64,000 bases of DNA from Adenophora triphylla var. japonica (Eukaryota > Streptophyta > Magnoliopsida > Asterales > Campanulaceae): the NCBI GenBank assembly GCA_022495995.1, contig JAFEMH010006999.1, positions 41,742-105,741 on the forward strand. Direction: 5' to 3'. Below, in pieces: positions 53,377 to 64,000 of this stretch. Positions within the stretch are counted from its first letter, which is position 1, and each line of letters opens with the position of its first letter. The notes under the pieces are model-generated. The model was not told the origin of the DNA. It worked only from the letters and a program-made list of their open reading frames with translations, and did no database searches. The position numbers were made by a program, and so were the translations under genes.

Positions 53377-55105
53377 TCCCAAAGGAGAAAAGCTTTTATT
53401 TTCAAAACAAAAAAATCGATACTCGGTGATATAGGTGGAAACCACTTACCCTTCCCGTACACTCCCGATGTGGGAGTTGGGATAACCTGGTTTAACAATC
53501 CACGTACCAAGATCACTTTTCGAAAAAAATAGAAAGATTTTCCCTTTGAGCGGGTTAGACTCCCGTCGCCGATTTCATTAATCATGCTTGCTCTCTTTAC
53601 CATGCATTGCATCATTTGCATCTTGGAATCAGTGCATACTTTGAACGGGAAACAACCCGAAAAAATAGCAAAAGGAGTGGAACCCGGAAAATTGATCCAT
53701 GCAGCCGTACTGCTCAATCCTCATGGGATTCTGACCGGGCGACCTCAGTGGCAATTCCACCAGAAAATCATGGTTAATCAAAGCAGCCTCCTAGCAGCTT
53801 GGGGCTACTCGGCTCCATGATCGACCGGGGCTCCCTTAAAATTTACGTGCTTATGTGTTGCATTCTCCCGTCCCGAAAATCATTCCTTTAAAACACATTT
53901 CGAAAATCTCTGTTTAACTCAAAAAAGAACATTTTTAGAGACCGCACACTACGCGCACTCGATATATCCTGTACACTTTTGCACGCACGTCCTTCAAACC
54001 CGAGGGTGGTTCCAACCGCAGCCACGGAGTCTAGCCCTTACGATGCTCCCCGGCGCGCACGAAATCATCCCAACCTCCTCACGGGCAAAGCTGCCATGAC
54101 CAATGCACAGCCCGTGTCACACGTTTCAAAAACCGTGACTTTTGGTTGGTTTTTGGTCTAGTCCGGTGTCATATAGCCCGCTTGCATACCCTCGTAAAGG
54201 TCAAGCCTTAGTTCATAATCTAAGAAGAACTCTGCCAAAATTCCGACAAGGAAAAATTGGCGAGATCTCAACTCCGACATTGACTATTGACCTTGACTCC
54301 GCACTTAATGCGTAAGAGTCAAGCACCGAGTCTTTGCCAACAAATCAAAAGATCTTTCGCTCAAGCGAAGCTCGCTAAAATTCCGACAAGGATAAATTGG
54401 CAAGATCTTGACCCGGCATTGACTTCGATTTTAACTCACGCCCGGCGTATGCAACGAAGTTCAATGTGACTCTGTGTCATCCGGCTTTTGCCGCCCGACC
54501 CATGCCTATTATCTTCTCGGACATTACCGAAAGTCAAAACGTCATTCGCTCAAGCGAAATTCCTGCCAAAATCCTATCAAGGCGTAAAGACGAGACTTTC
54601 CCTGTATCGCCTTGACTATAATCCGCATCGCTCGTGCGTTGAAGGTTCCTATGACCCGCCAAACCCGTTAGGAGCGTTCTTTACTCTCGGTCGGTGGGAT
54701 CCGCGTGCCCTATGTGACCCTCGCCCGGGCCGTCCACCCCGGGAGGTCGAAATACTGGGTGGAATACGAGGGGCTTATAGACGTAGTGACGGAACCCACT
54801 GATCCAGATCTAGTGTAGTTACGAAAAGAAGGGCAAACCCCCTTTTCCAACCAAATAGATATTAATAAAAGACATCCGTTTTAAGTAAACCGGAAGATTC
54901 TAATTTGCATATTGCCCGAGCTCTTCACCCTAAACACCTACCCCGAGTCTAAACCTTTCCTATCCCTTTCCCGCAGCCGAGAAAGAAGTGGGTGAGAACA
55001 CCGGGTCGGCTGACTTGTTAGAGCGCATTCTCAGACAGTTCGCCGTAATCCTCGGCTGGGTCACCCGAGAGTCGAATATCCGATTCGACAGAGAATGAAG
55101 ACTGT
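53377..55105 (+). other. Element B leader with palindrome-bearing repeats
   Basis: Non-coding leader. A repeat with AAAATTCCGACAAGGA and AAATTGGC(A/G)AGATCT occurs around 54230-54280 and 54375-54415. The hairpin motif TTCGCTCAAGCGAA lies at about 54356-54369 and 54545-54558, at the same place as CTTGCGCAAG in element A. The block GGGCCGTCCACCCCGGGA (about 54727) followed by GAGGGGCTTATAG (about 54768) is shared with A. Confidence 0.6.
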
Positions 55106-56130
55106 TTGGGTAACCAGATGACTAGGGAAGCAGAGCTAGCTTATAGCCCATCCCCTCCTAATCTTGCCAAAGACTGTCCCTTTCGCCTTCCCAACATCCC
55201 GAGCCGTCGTGGTCCCGACACCATCACACCTTTGCATCCCCCCGTGGGACTCTTTCCCTCCTTTCACCCTAATCCAAATCCCTTTACTTTGGAATCCCAA
55301 GCACCAACCCCGACCTCTCTAATTTCGTCAACGCTCGTGAATTTGCTCTATCTCTTACGCGGTGTAGCGAAGAATCGGTCAGGAAACGAGAATAGGAATG
55401 GATGGATTTACAGTGATGATGACAGCTCCGTAGAAGGAATGGACTTGAGTCATCGAAGTGAAACCCAAAGTGGCAAGATGAGGTAGAAAACCACCGACCC
55501 TAATAGGAGATGAAATCACTTCAAAGTGTATTTGCAATTGTGTGAAGGCTCGTAAAAGGAAAAAAGATGCTAGCTTAGATGAAGCAAGATATGAGTCCTA
55601 CATCCTAGAGTTCAATACTCCTTACAAAGACTTGGTCTGAATGGAAGGATTTAATTGAAGCCCTAGCTGAAAGAGGAAAATGGGCTCCACCCACCGATCC
55701 GGAAAACGTAAGCATCGCGGAAGCCAAACTCTCATCGTGAAGAGTAGATCTGCTACGGTGTTAGTAGCTCACTCCCTTAGACCTTGTCCAAGGAAGTAGT
55801 GTATGGATGCCCCGAAAAGAGTCTTAAGTCTCCAGGCGACCCTGGCCCCCTTTATGTCCTCGTGAACGACAATGCATGTTTTTCTTGGTAATTTCAAGTC
55901 AAAGGAGGAGTCCAAGATACCTCTTATATGGCGTCTGTGATCCCGACTTGCGCTTTTTCGCCTCATTGGTCATACGCAGTCAAGACGAAAGTTCCCGCGA
56001 GAGTTACTACAAAGATACCGATTGAAGACTAAGCGGTCCGACAAAGTGCCGGAAGGAACAAAAAGGTAGAAGAGTGGTTAGCCCGTAAGCCCAAAAAAGC
56101 CTGTAAAACTCTTCCCCCGATGCTGTAAAG
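55106..56130 (+). pseudogene. Element B degenerate gag
   Basis: A 126-codon open stretch at 55106-55486 (Pro/Ser-rich) and further short pieces downstream; frequent stops. Position between leader and protease is the main reason to call it gag. Confidence 0.45.
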
Positions 56131-56159
56131 AAGAAATGTAAACCCTTGCCATGAGGCTT

Positions 56160-57700
56160 CTGACTCCCGGCAAATCCTTATTGATTGTCCTGGAATTTCT
56201 CACAGAAAAGTTTGGCCAAGACCATGGTGCCCATAGATGAGGATTGATGAGAAGTCGTCAAATTGTGGAAGTATCCACTACGGAAACATCATTGACTTCA
56301 ACTTGTTGCACCTGAAAAGTATGGGGCTAGAAAGTTTGGCAAGACCATGGTGCCCTAGAATAGTCCGTCGATGAGGCGTCAAATGATGGAGTTCCATTAG
56401 AATAATGCTCGGTCACGGGTACTCAGTCACGGATTCGAACGAACATAAGATGGCTTAGGAGATGACAGTTATTGGACTTGCTACCAACAGATGATGAAGC
56501 CTTCTAGTCGGACTATTAAGGCCTATGACTCCCTTGCTAGTCGGCTTTAAGGGATTTGCTAGTGGATTGCTACTCTGCTACTCTGGTTCGGAAAAAGGTC
56601 ATGGACGTTGATTTTCAAGTGATTGATATTGAATTTCATTCTTGCTCTCTTGGGGCGACCACTGGATCCATCGGATAAATGAGGTAGCCTCTACTTTGCA
56701 CGAGTGCGTCAAATTTCGATCAAATGATGGTAACCTATCACCACCATTTATGGAGAGCAGAGTGTCACGGTAGAAGGAACCAAGCCTTTGGAGACATCCG
56801 ATATTGGAAATCAAACATGATGACGAAGGGATTTGGCATTGGCGAGGATTCTCTGCTGTACAGCTCCTTCCAAACCACAAGTGTGTTCTTGGCTGACCTC
56901 ATTTACTACTTCCGATAAAATCCCTCTTTGCCATTGAGAATGATGAGAAAAATGGGTTATCTTAGGGACTTGGATTGGGTGGAAGACTTGAGGTCGCAAT
57001 ACTATTCATCCGATGTAAAGACGAGAATACCGAGATACGGCAGGGTACACAACCAAATGGCGAGAAAAGATAAAGGGGTCCGGCTTCATCCCTACAGTTT
57101 ATCCACACTGACCCATTATTTTACAAAAGGCGAGACACAATACGATAAAAGTGATCACCGAGATCTCCTTACGAGAAAACCCTTACGGAGAATCTTGAGA
57201 AAGTAAGGGAAAGCCGGCCCAATCCTGTTCGAAGAATGTTCCTTGACTTGCAGTCATTCACAGGGCTACCACTACCGTTCGAGCAGTATGTCTTCAAAGG
57301 GAACTCGAGACGGCGTCGAAAGAGTCGGCATCCCGGGGTAATGGATTTCTCAGCCTTGAATTAGCTCTTAGAAGATCGGCCGGATAGAAGGCTCCGGTAG
57401 TAGAAGAACGAGTGAAGTGGGAGCTTACTCACGGTTGTTTGATGAAGAAGCACGAGATCCAGATTTGATCGACTTCAGCTCGAGATGATGAAATAGTTGC
57501 CGTAATTGGAGACGGTGGTGAAAATCCTTTTGATCCCCGCACTTTGGTAACTAAGACAAATGCCATTGAAGAATTGGGAGACGTTCTCGGGACCGATAGC
57601 CGGTAGACGGCAAATGATAGAGGAGCTTGGATTGGTACCTCGTCCTTCTCAACCCGGTCGTGTCAAACACCACTGTTGTCCATACGGTTGAGTCGGGAAT
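56160..57700 (+). pseudogene. Element B degenerate protease region
   Basis: Short segments follow the element A protease ORF in order: TIKAYDS (about 56515), LWFGK (about 56582), DFQVIDIE (about 56610), a GRP remnant (about 56655), then sequence matching A beyond the G-patch-like block. No frame is open for more than ~90 codons. Confidence 0.6.
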
Positions 57701-59620
57701 CTTTGAATTCCGAGTCCTGCGAGTCATCAGAAGGCCTCACGCTGAGGACTACCAAAAATGTAATCGATGTCATCTTTCCCCTTATTTTGAATGAAATGAC
57801 GGATCTTTACGAGTATCCTCTTATTGCCAACTTAACAAATGATAAATTAACTCAAAACTTAACAACGGTTAATAATGAATCATTTGAACAAGATGCAAAC
57901 ACACTAAATGAACAATACATTAAAGAAATCTTTAAGCGAGGTTTCGGAAAAGAGGAAAACCGGGCCCAGTAGGAGGTTTTGACAAGTGTGAACTTGGAGT
58001 GCGTCGAGGAACCTAAAGAGACACGAGATCGGAAACTTCTTCCGGGGGTTGAACGGGACGGGCGAGTCGATACGCTCGGGGAATACGTCGACGTGTTTGC
58101 ATGGTCATACGGGGATATGCGGGGGCTAGACAGGTTCGATAGTAGAGCACGAGAATCCCTCTAGCACCGGATGCTAAACCGGTAAAGCGAAGCGAGGAAG
58201 ATCAAGCCGAGAATGGTCTCTACGGTCAAAGAAGAAATTGAGAAGCTCTGCGGGTAGGATTAAATCGAGTCATCGAATATCAGACATGGTTGTCCAATAT
58301 TGTGACCGTCACCAAGGCCGATGGGAAGGTGCGGCTGCTGTGTGGATTTAGAGATGCGAGACAAGGCCGGCCCAAGGACGATTACCCTTTGCCAAACATA
58401 GACATCTGGTGGACTCCAGCGCCAACTACGAAGTCAAATCCTTCGTTGACGGCTGCGAGGATACAACCGGATCAAGATGGTGAGGAAGACCAAGAAAAGA
58501 CTGGCCTTCACCACGCCGTGGGGAACTTGCTGTTATACGGTGATGCCATTTGGGCTTAAGAACGCCGGGGCTACTTACGAAAGGGCGGCGACCGCGCTTT
58601 TCATGACATGATCCACAAGGAGATCGAGGTCTACGTGAAGACGACATGATAATCCACTCCAAAGGCGAGGACGGGGCGGCACTTTGTTGACTGCGGAAGT
58701 TCTTTGAGAGGCGAGACAACATTCCATGAGACTAAACCACTGCTAAATGCACCTTCGGAGTGACAAGGGGAAAAGTGCTTGGGTATATGGTCACGGAGCG
58801 AGGTATCGAAGTTGACCCCCAAAGATCAAAGCCATTATGGATATGAGGCCACCTCGGACCCGGACGGAAGTCAAAGCTTTATGGGAAAAGCTATGATACA
58901 TTAGCCGTTTCGTCAACCGGTTGACCACTATGTGCGAAGCCCATCTTCAAGCTCATGAAGAAGAACGTAGAACCGAGAATGGACCGAAGAATGCCCGGGA
59001 TGCTTTTGACCGAGATCAAGGCATACTTGGTACACCCTCGATCTTATGCCCCAGCGTAGACGAAACCTCTTACGCTCCTATCTCAGCTTTATCCTTGATA
59101 CGGCGGTTGGGGCTATGCTTGCTCGGGAAAAGAAAGACTCTCGGGTAGAAACGCCATTTACTTTGTCGGCGGAAGGCTGCGGGAAGTGAGCTCAATTACT
59201 CGGCATGTGAAAAGACACATGCGGGGCGAGTGCAGGTAGTCGGCAAGTTGAAGCATTATATGCGAAGCCCGCCTGTGAATTTGGTCTCAAAAATGGACCC
59301 CATCAAATACATCTTTGATAAGCCTTCCCTCTCGTCGTCTAGCAAAGTGGTCCTTCTTCTTAGCGAGTACGACATCAACTATGTGACCGAGAAAGGCTAT
59401 CGAGGTCAAGCGTTGTCGAGACCACTGGCAAACTTTCCCAGTAATGAAGACGAGAGGGCACGAACCCCAATTCCCGGATGAAGGGATCTTTGCGGTCGAA
59501 CACAGCCGTGGCGGTTGTTCTTTGACGGAGCCGCTAACAAAGAGGAAACGGTATCGGGATGCTGCGAGTCGATCAGAAGGATGAGCATACACCCATAGCC
59601 CTCAAGTTGAACTTCCACGC
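57701..59620 (+). pseudogene. Element B reverse transcriptase and RNase H
   Basis: In shifting frames: EYVDVFAWSYGDMRGLDRF (about 58080-58140), WLSNIVTVTKADGKVRLL (about 58286-58340), PKDDYPLPNIDI, a GCxG palm segment (about 58445), LLYGDAIWA/VMPFGLKNAG (about 58530-58570), a YVDDMIIHSK-like stretch with a one-base loss near 58635 (the catalytic site), then connection and RNase H pieces (RYISRFVN near 58895, NYVTEKGYRGQALSRPLANF near 59380-59440) and a second RNase H start (FDGAANKEE near 59520). This region is missing from element A. Confidence 0.75.
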
Positions 59621-59939
59621 CACGAACAATGTTGCGAGTATGAAGCTTGCATTCTTTGGTTTGGAAGGCTGCCTTAGAAAGGAATGTCGAGCTAGAAGTT
59701 CTACGGAGACTCGGCCACGATCATCAATCGGAGTTTCCAACAAGTGGAAGGCTGTGGACCCTAACTGCGAGCGGTATCATGCCCGTATGGAGGAGTTATT
59801 TGGGACGGTTCGGAGAAGTGACCTTCCACTACTTGCGAGAGAAAGAACGAGGTTCGCGAGATGCATTAGCTTCTCTAGCCTCATTGGTAGAGATCCCAGA
59901 GGAAAAGCCATAAAACCCTTAGAGTGGGTAGAAGAGAAG

Positions 59940-60994
59940 CCCTGACCTTACATTGTGAAGTAGACACAGGACCCGAGCCTATGAAGGAACCACTGGTACA
60001 ATCAAATTTACAGTTCCTCAAAGATGGAGAGTCGGCTTTCAAAGACGAAGAAGGTAGACCAAAAGAAGGTGTCGAGCCGAGAGCTTGCAAGCTCACGAAA
60101 GGTTGGCCTCCCATTATGTCATTCTAGGAGGCAGCACAGTACAAGAAGCGATACCAAGGACCACTCCTCTTGTGCGTCACTCAAGAAAGGGCCAAAGAAT
60201 TGATGGTGAAGTCATGATGGTCCCTGCGGTCCCCATATGAATGCGAGCCACGATGCAAGTGATCCTCGAGAATGGGTTACTCTTGGATTTCCATGGAAGC
60301 AGTGTGTCCGGCACGTCAGAGCATGCGACAAGTGCCGGCGGTTTGCCAACCTCAACCATCTCCCGCCTCATGACACATCTTGCATGACGACTCCTTGGCC
60401 GTTTGCAACTTGGGGTATTGACGTGATAGGGAAAATAGCCCCGGCGAGGAAGCAATGGGCATGAATTTGTGCTAGTAGCCATCGACTACTTCACCCAGTG
60501 GGTAGAGGCCAAGTCTTACAAGGTCCTCACTTCCGAGAAAAGTGGCCCAATTCATCAAAGAAAACATAATGTGCGAGATATGGGGTGCCCAGCGAGATCA
60601 TTTAGATAATGGGTCGCACTTTGAAGGGGGCTGCGATAGGTTCTTTGTCGAGTCGAGAATCACTCGCCTACGAAGTCGTCTCCGTACGGACCTCGGACTA
60701 ATGGAGCCGTGGAAGGCTGCTAATAAGACGCTCGAACGGATCATCAGGAAGATGGCCACCCGTGAGTCGTGATTGGCCCGAAAAGCGCACTTGGCACTGC
60801 AGGGCTCTGAGAACGTCTGTCGGAAACGGCTACGGGGAGAAACTCCTTTTGCCTTAACCTACGGGATGGAAGCGGTGTTACCGGTGGAGTTGGAAATCCC
60901 GTCATTAAGGGTCCTCTGGAAAAGCAGTGTCAATGAAGTGGAATGGTTGCGCGGCCGGCATGATGAGTTAGCCACAGCAGCGAGAGAAGGCTAA
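59940..60994 (+). pseudogene. Element B integrase
   Basis: YKKRYQGPLLLCVTQE (about 60140), zinc-binding CRRFANLNHLPPHD (about 60335-60375), core start ATWGIDVIGKIAP (about 60405-60445), YFTQWVEAKSYKVL, DNGSHFEGG with the second Asp kept (about 60605-60635), ANKTLERIIRKMATR (about 60720), and TPFALTYGMEAVLPVELEIPS (about 60842, in parts). Frames shift near 60460, 60535 and 60590. Better preserved around the second Asp than the integrase of A. Confidence 0.75.
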
Positions 60995-61267
60995 AAGCCA
61001 TGGAACACACCCGAGCCTACCGGAGGCGGATGGCGGAGCGTTTGATAAAAGGTCAGAGACGGAGACATCAAAGAGGGTGACTTAGTGTTGAAAGTGAAGC
61101 CCCCTACCGGAGAGACAACCCCCTGGGAAAATGGGAACCCGTTTGGATCGGCCCTTATGTGGTGCGAGAAGATACTATCGGGAGGAGCCATGAAGCTTGC
61201 GGACACAGACGGCAATCCCTTTGTCCACCCGGTCAGCGGTGATAAGCTCAAAAGATACTATGTCTAA
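60995..61267 (+). pseudogene. Element B integrase C-terminal domain
   Basis: GDLVLKVKPPTGE-like sequence, then GKWEPVWIGPYVV-like pieces at about 61125-61165 (frames shifted), then GDKLKRYYV to the stop. It corresponds to 10915-11130 of element A. Confidence 0.6.
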
Positions 61268-61760
61268 AAAAAAAAAAAATATAAAAAAAAAGTGCAAAAG
61301 AGTAATACCCGGCTAAGTGAAAACCCCAAAAGGGCGGTCTAGGCAAAAGACGGGGTTGCACATAAAAAAAAAAAGAAAAAAATCTTAGTGCAAAAAGAGT
61401 AATGCCCGGCTAGATGAAAACCCAAAAAAGGGCGGTCTAGGCAAAAACGGGGTACTGCACATAAAATTTTTATAGTTCACGAGAATGAACTACGAAGACT
61501 GAGCCCCTTAGTCTTTCTTGTAAAAGGGAACGTAGGCGGCCATATATGGTTCGGTCTAAACAATAAAAAGGACGATTAAGTTTCCATGAAATGTGTCCTA
61601 AACAATAAAAAGGACAATCAAGCTTCCATGAAGTGCGTCTAAATAATAAAGGGTATTTCAGTTTTCATAAAACGGGTCCCAATAAATAAGACATTTGAAT
61701 TTCCATGAAATGTGTCTTGACTAATTTTAAGATAATATTTCTTGTTCATTACAAGTTAAA
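61268..61760 (+). repeat. Tandem repeats between integrase and antisense ORF in B
   Basis: Two ~100-bp copies with GTGCAAAA(A)GAGTAAT, CCCGGCTA, GGGCGGTCTAGGCAAAA and TGCACATAAAA (about 61290 and 61391), then four ~45-bp units with TAATAAA and TTTCCATGAAATG(T) followed by GTC (about 61555-61725). Confidence 0.75.
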
Positions 61761-63495
61761 AACTTCTTGATGAGTTCAAGCACGGTCTACCTCTTAACTC
61801 TGCTAACCTGCTACAAAGATCTAAAATACAATAAAATGCCTAAATAAACTAATGTGTTTGCAAAATGGCAATAAGAGGATCCTAAGAAAAGATTTGTCAG
61901 TCGTCATTCGCTGAGTCTTCTTTGGTCTTCTTCCCTTTTCCTCGGCCCCGTCGAGTCTTCTTCCTCTTTTTATCTATGATGTCGGTATCCCTCATCCCGA
62001 CCTCAGGTATCCTCCTTTGGAGCCTCCACTAAACTTGTGTCAATAAGTGCTCTCTCTGTCCAGAGCACGAGTCCGCACCTCCTCCCTGCGAGCCTCGGTC
62101 AAAGGAGCGACCTCGGACAACCTCTTGTGCCGAGCCTCCATATCCACGACCAAGTCACACGGCGGTTATGGCGACTCGCCTTAGCCTCGGTCTCCTCAAA
62201 GTCCTACTCGAGTCGCGGTCGGCTCCCAAGTAAAGCTCGACGTCTCTCCTCCAGATGACTGAGTCGCTCCCATCTCCCTCTCGTACCCGAGTCAAGTAGA
62301 CGGTGGTCAAGATGGTGCTTTTCTGCTCCTGAAGATAGCCACTGGGTGGGAAAGCGGTGTATGTCCAAGCCCTCGAGAAGAATGAGAAGGCTGGTTGGAT
62401 CTCTCATATCCATGGCATCACCTCCATGGTCTGGGATGTCCTCCCAAATCGCTCAATGGCTCTGTAAAGCCCCAGCTGCACTGGATACTAAGCGGGGTAT
62501 GTAGAAGGATGACCGGCGAGAATCACGGAACCCTCGCGGCATAGGACTCTGAAATATCCTCTGATGCACGCAACCTCCAATGAGGTATCCACCAACGGAT
62601 GTCCGAAGTGGATAGCTCTAGCCATCGTCGGCTCAAACGGCTACTCACGGGTCTGTTGCCTCGAGTGCACCTCTCGAGGAAATCACCCGAGGGCAGTGAG
62701 TCGGCGAAGCCCACAGCAAAGCCAGGAGCCTCTCCTGCGGCCATAAGGTCAACACGGCCGGACTCAGGATCTCATGAATGGTCTCCCAGGAGCCACATCC
62801 TGTCAATCCCATGAAGTGTCTCTCCCAAAAACCGGCGGGACAATATCCTTCCCGGCCTTGCAGTCTCTAACCATGTCCAAGAGGCCACTATGACGAATCC
62901 CCACGGACTCGGCGGTGAACGAGCAGAGAATACGCAAAGGATAAATGCGTCCATAGCCACCGTGGTCGCAGCCATATCTGGAGACCCAAACCTGCCAGGG
63001 ATATCGAAAGGTCAATCCTATCAGGCTACCATCATCCTCTCGGCCTCTCCCAAAGGAATGCACGAAAAGATCTGCAAGCTTTACCTTGCCGACGGCACGT
63101 CTCCAGATCACGCGAAGGAATAGATCACTGCCAGCCTCAATCTCCAGGGACCCCAAATCAAGGCTCGGAAGTCTTCATGCGTCGGGGACAATCTCGTTAT
63201 AAGAAACGATAAAACATGTCTCCGGAGGACGTCCCAGAGAGCTTTCTTTGCGGCTCTCAAAAAAGGTTCCCAATGTCGGAAGAGCGGGAGATCCCTCAAA
63301 TGCCATAAGAGACTTTGATCTTGAAGGAAGAATCAAGCAGCCCCCTATGAAGATTGGAAGTTGTGTCTCACCCGAGATTGAAGATCGGACAGAGAACGGT
63401 CTCGTTTCCCCCTTGGAAATATACGACAGGGCTTCTCCATCGCAAAATGACCAAAAGATGGTGCTTTTAGCGTCCAAAATGTGCTGCGGGAACAA
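61761..63495 (-). pseudogene. Antisense ORF of element B: plant mobile domain-like remnant
   Basis: Minus-strand pieces match the antisense ORF of element A: CFIVSYNEIVPDA (about 63213-63175), EDFRALI (about 63172), then further stretches to about 62500 in other frames. A possible start is ATG 63495. The block at 61761-61865 (TTCTTGATGAGTTCAAGCAC) corresponds to A 11791-11890 and marks the conserved 3' end. No frame exceeds ~117 codons, so it is a pseudogene, but its presence in the same place and orientation in both elements shows it is part of the lineage. Confidence 0.6.
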
Positions 63496-63548
63496 TTTGG
63501 GACAAGTCTAAGTTGAAAATGAAAAAATAAGAAATGGCCAAGCCTTGC

Positions 63549-63634
63549 TTTTATTCGAGAAAATAACCGAGTTCGAGACAGACGCGCCCAGAGCCGCACG
63601 GCCCTATTTGCCCTCGGGACCTATCAGCACGGCT
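63549..63634 (-). promoter_or_regulatory. Putative promoter of the antisense ORF in B
   Basis: AGCCGCACGGCC (63592-63603) and CAGCACGGCTACATTAGCCC (63625-63644) resemble the paired sites of B's own LTR (51890-51940, CACGGCTTCATTAGCC). Toward the antisense ORF an AATAAAA (63555-63549) lies 36 nt away. Weaker than the case in element A. Confidence 0.4.
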
Positions 63635-63644
63635 ACATTAGCCC

Positions 63645-64000
63645 TCTGCAAGAAAAAAATTCTTGCAGCAACCAAAGATTGATGCCCAAGGGAGTTTTCA
63701 CCCCACTTTTCAACCAAAACTTGTACAAAAAACATATCCAGGAGAAGCCATTGAAGCATTTATACGCCGTATAAATCATTTTGGCCCCGGTTTTCCGGCC
63801 AGATTCCAAGCAAAAAATCGCCCCCGAGGCTCGAGATAATATACAGAATTTAGAAAAGCATAAATTAGAAAAGCAAATAAAACATAAGTACAATGTATTC
63901 GCCCCATCGGGCGCCGAGAATAAAGCAAAAAATAAACAAAGTGTGCATAAAAATTGTTCATTGTTTGTTTTTGTTCCAAATCTACTCTAGAGACCTCCTA
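63645..64000. other. Element B sequence upstream of the antisense ORF
   Basis: AT-rich, no supported gene. The long minus-strand frames here (63633-63979) have no recognisable domain. The window ends inside the element. Confidence 0.4.

Larger units (their letters stand above)
51650..64000 (+). mobile_element. Element B: Tat/Ogre-type Ty3 retrotransposon, 3' end outside window
   Basis: Starts TGTAAGTACCCAAATC. The order is the same as in element A: LTR, TGGCGACTCC primer-binding site, leader, gag, protease, RT, RNase H, integrase, repeats, antisense mobile-domain ORF. Unlike A it keeps the RT-RNase H region, but all coding parts are full of stops and frameshifts. The 3' LTR is not reached, so length and target-site duplication cannot be determined. 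Confidence 0.9.

Noticed and set aside
60682..60689. CCGTACGG octamer inside element B integrase
   Set aside because: It falls in the codons for the SPYRPQTNG motif and probably reflects a miscalled CCGTACCGG; not a promoter site.

Overview
The window is plant nuclear DNA, almost certainly from a dicot with a repeat-rich genome. It contains one intron-bearing WAK-like receptor gene, plant-specific LTR retrotransposon lineages (two Tat/Ogre-type Ty3 elements that carry antisense 'plant mobile domain' ORFs), plant LINEs and a MITE-like element. About nine tenths of it is transposable-element sequence, mostly nested. The only plausible intact host gene is a 600-residue WAK-type receptor-like pseudokinase on the minus strand (38900-40904, three exons). 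A broken three-exon remnant of the MnmM/YtqB-type tRNA methyltransferase gene lies at 49697-50403.

Layout. 1-2957: a Ty1/copia gag-protease fragment joined through a perfect 31-bp inverted repeat to an RTE-type LINE fragment. 2958-19452: a 5'-truncated LTR ('family C') split by a 15,004-bp Tat/Ogre-type element ('A', 4211-19214, target-site duplication GATAC) that has lost reverse transcriptase and RNase H. 19453-22520: an ~810-bp inverted duplication of an apparently intron-containing segment, fused to LINE pieces. 22823-38280: a Ty3 element with a second, Tat-type RNase H ('G1'). Three solo LTRs are inserted in it with perfect 5-bp duplications: 24895-26665 (CAATC), 27111-29953 (ACAAC) and 30411-31977 (AGAAG). 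Its 3' part is replaced by another LTR-element remnant that itself holds a hAT-like element. 38281-42605: the receptor gene, a 127-bp minisatellite and intergenic DNA. 42606-49628: a tandem array of a small gag-protease-only copia element (four LTRs, three internal regions, one AAAAT duplication around the whole). 49634-51649: methyltransferase remnant, a copia remnant with a 117-bp LTR, and MITE-like DNA. 51650-64000: a second Tat/Ogre-type element ('B') that runs off the window.

Most interesting signals. (1) Three different Tat-type LTR families carry the octamer CCG(T/C)ACGG inside a 12-14-bp palindrome 21-23 nt upstream of the TATA box. The same palindromes recur upstream of the antisense ORF in both A and B, as if that ORF had been given the LTR's own promoter. 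(2) Two otherwise unrelated LTR families share a module of four TGGGCG-NN-CGCCCA-type sites with the same spacing (14-8-14-36/37-14-7/8-14). (3) The gag-only copia element is arranged LTR-int-LTR-int-LTR-int-LTR. (4) Near-identical repeat copies differ repeatedly by the double change CAGA to CGTA and by CTG to CTCG, which looks like a sequencing artefact at CHG-methylated sites; several apparent frameshifts fall exactly there.
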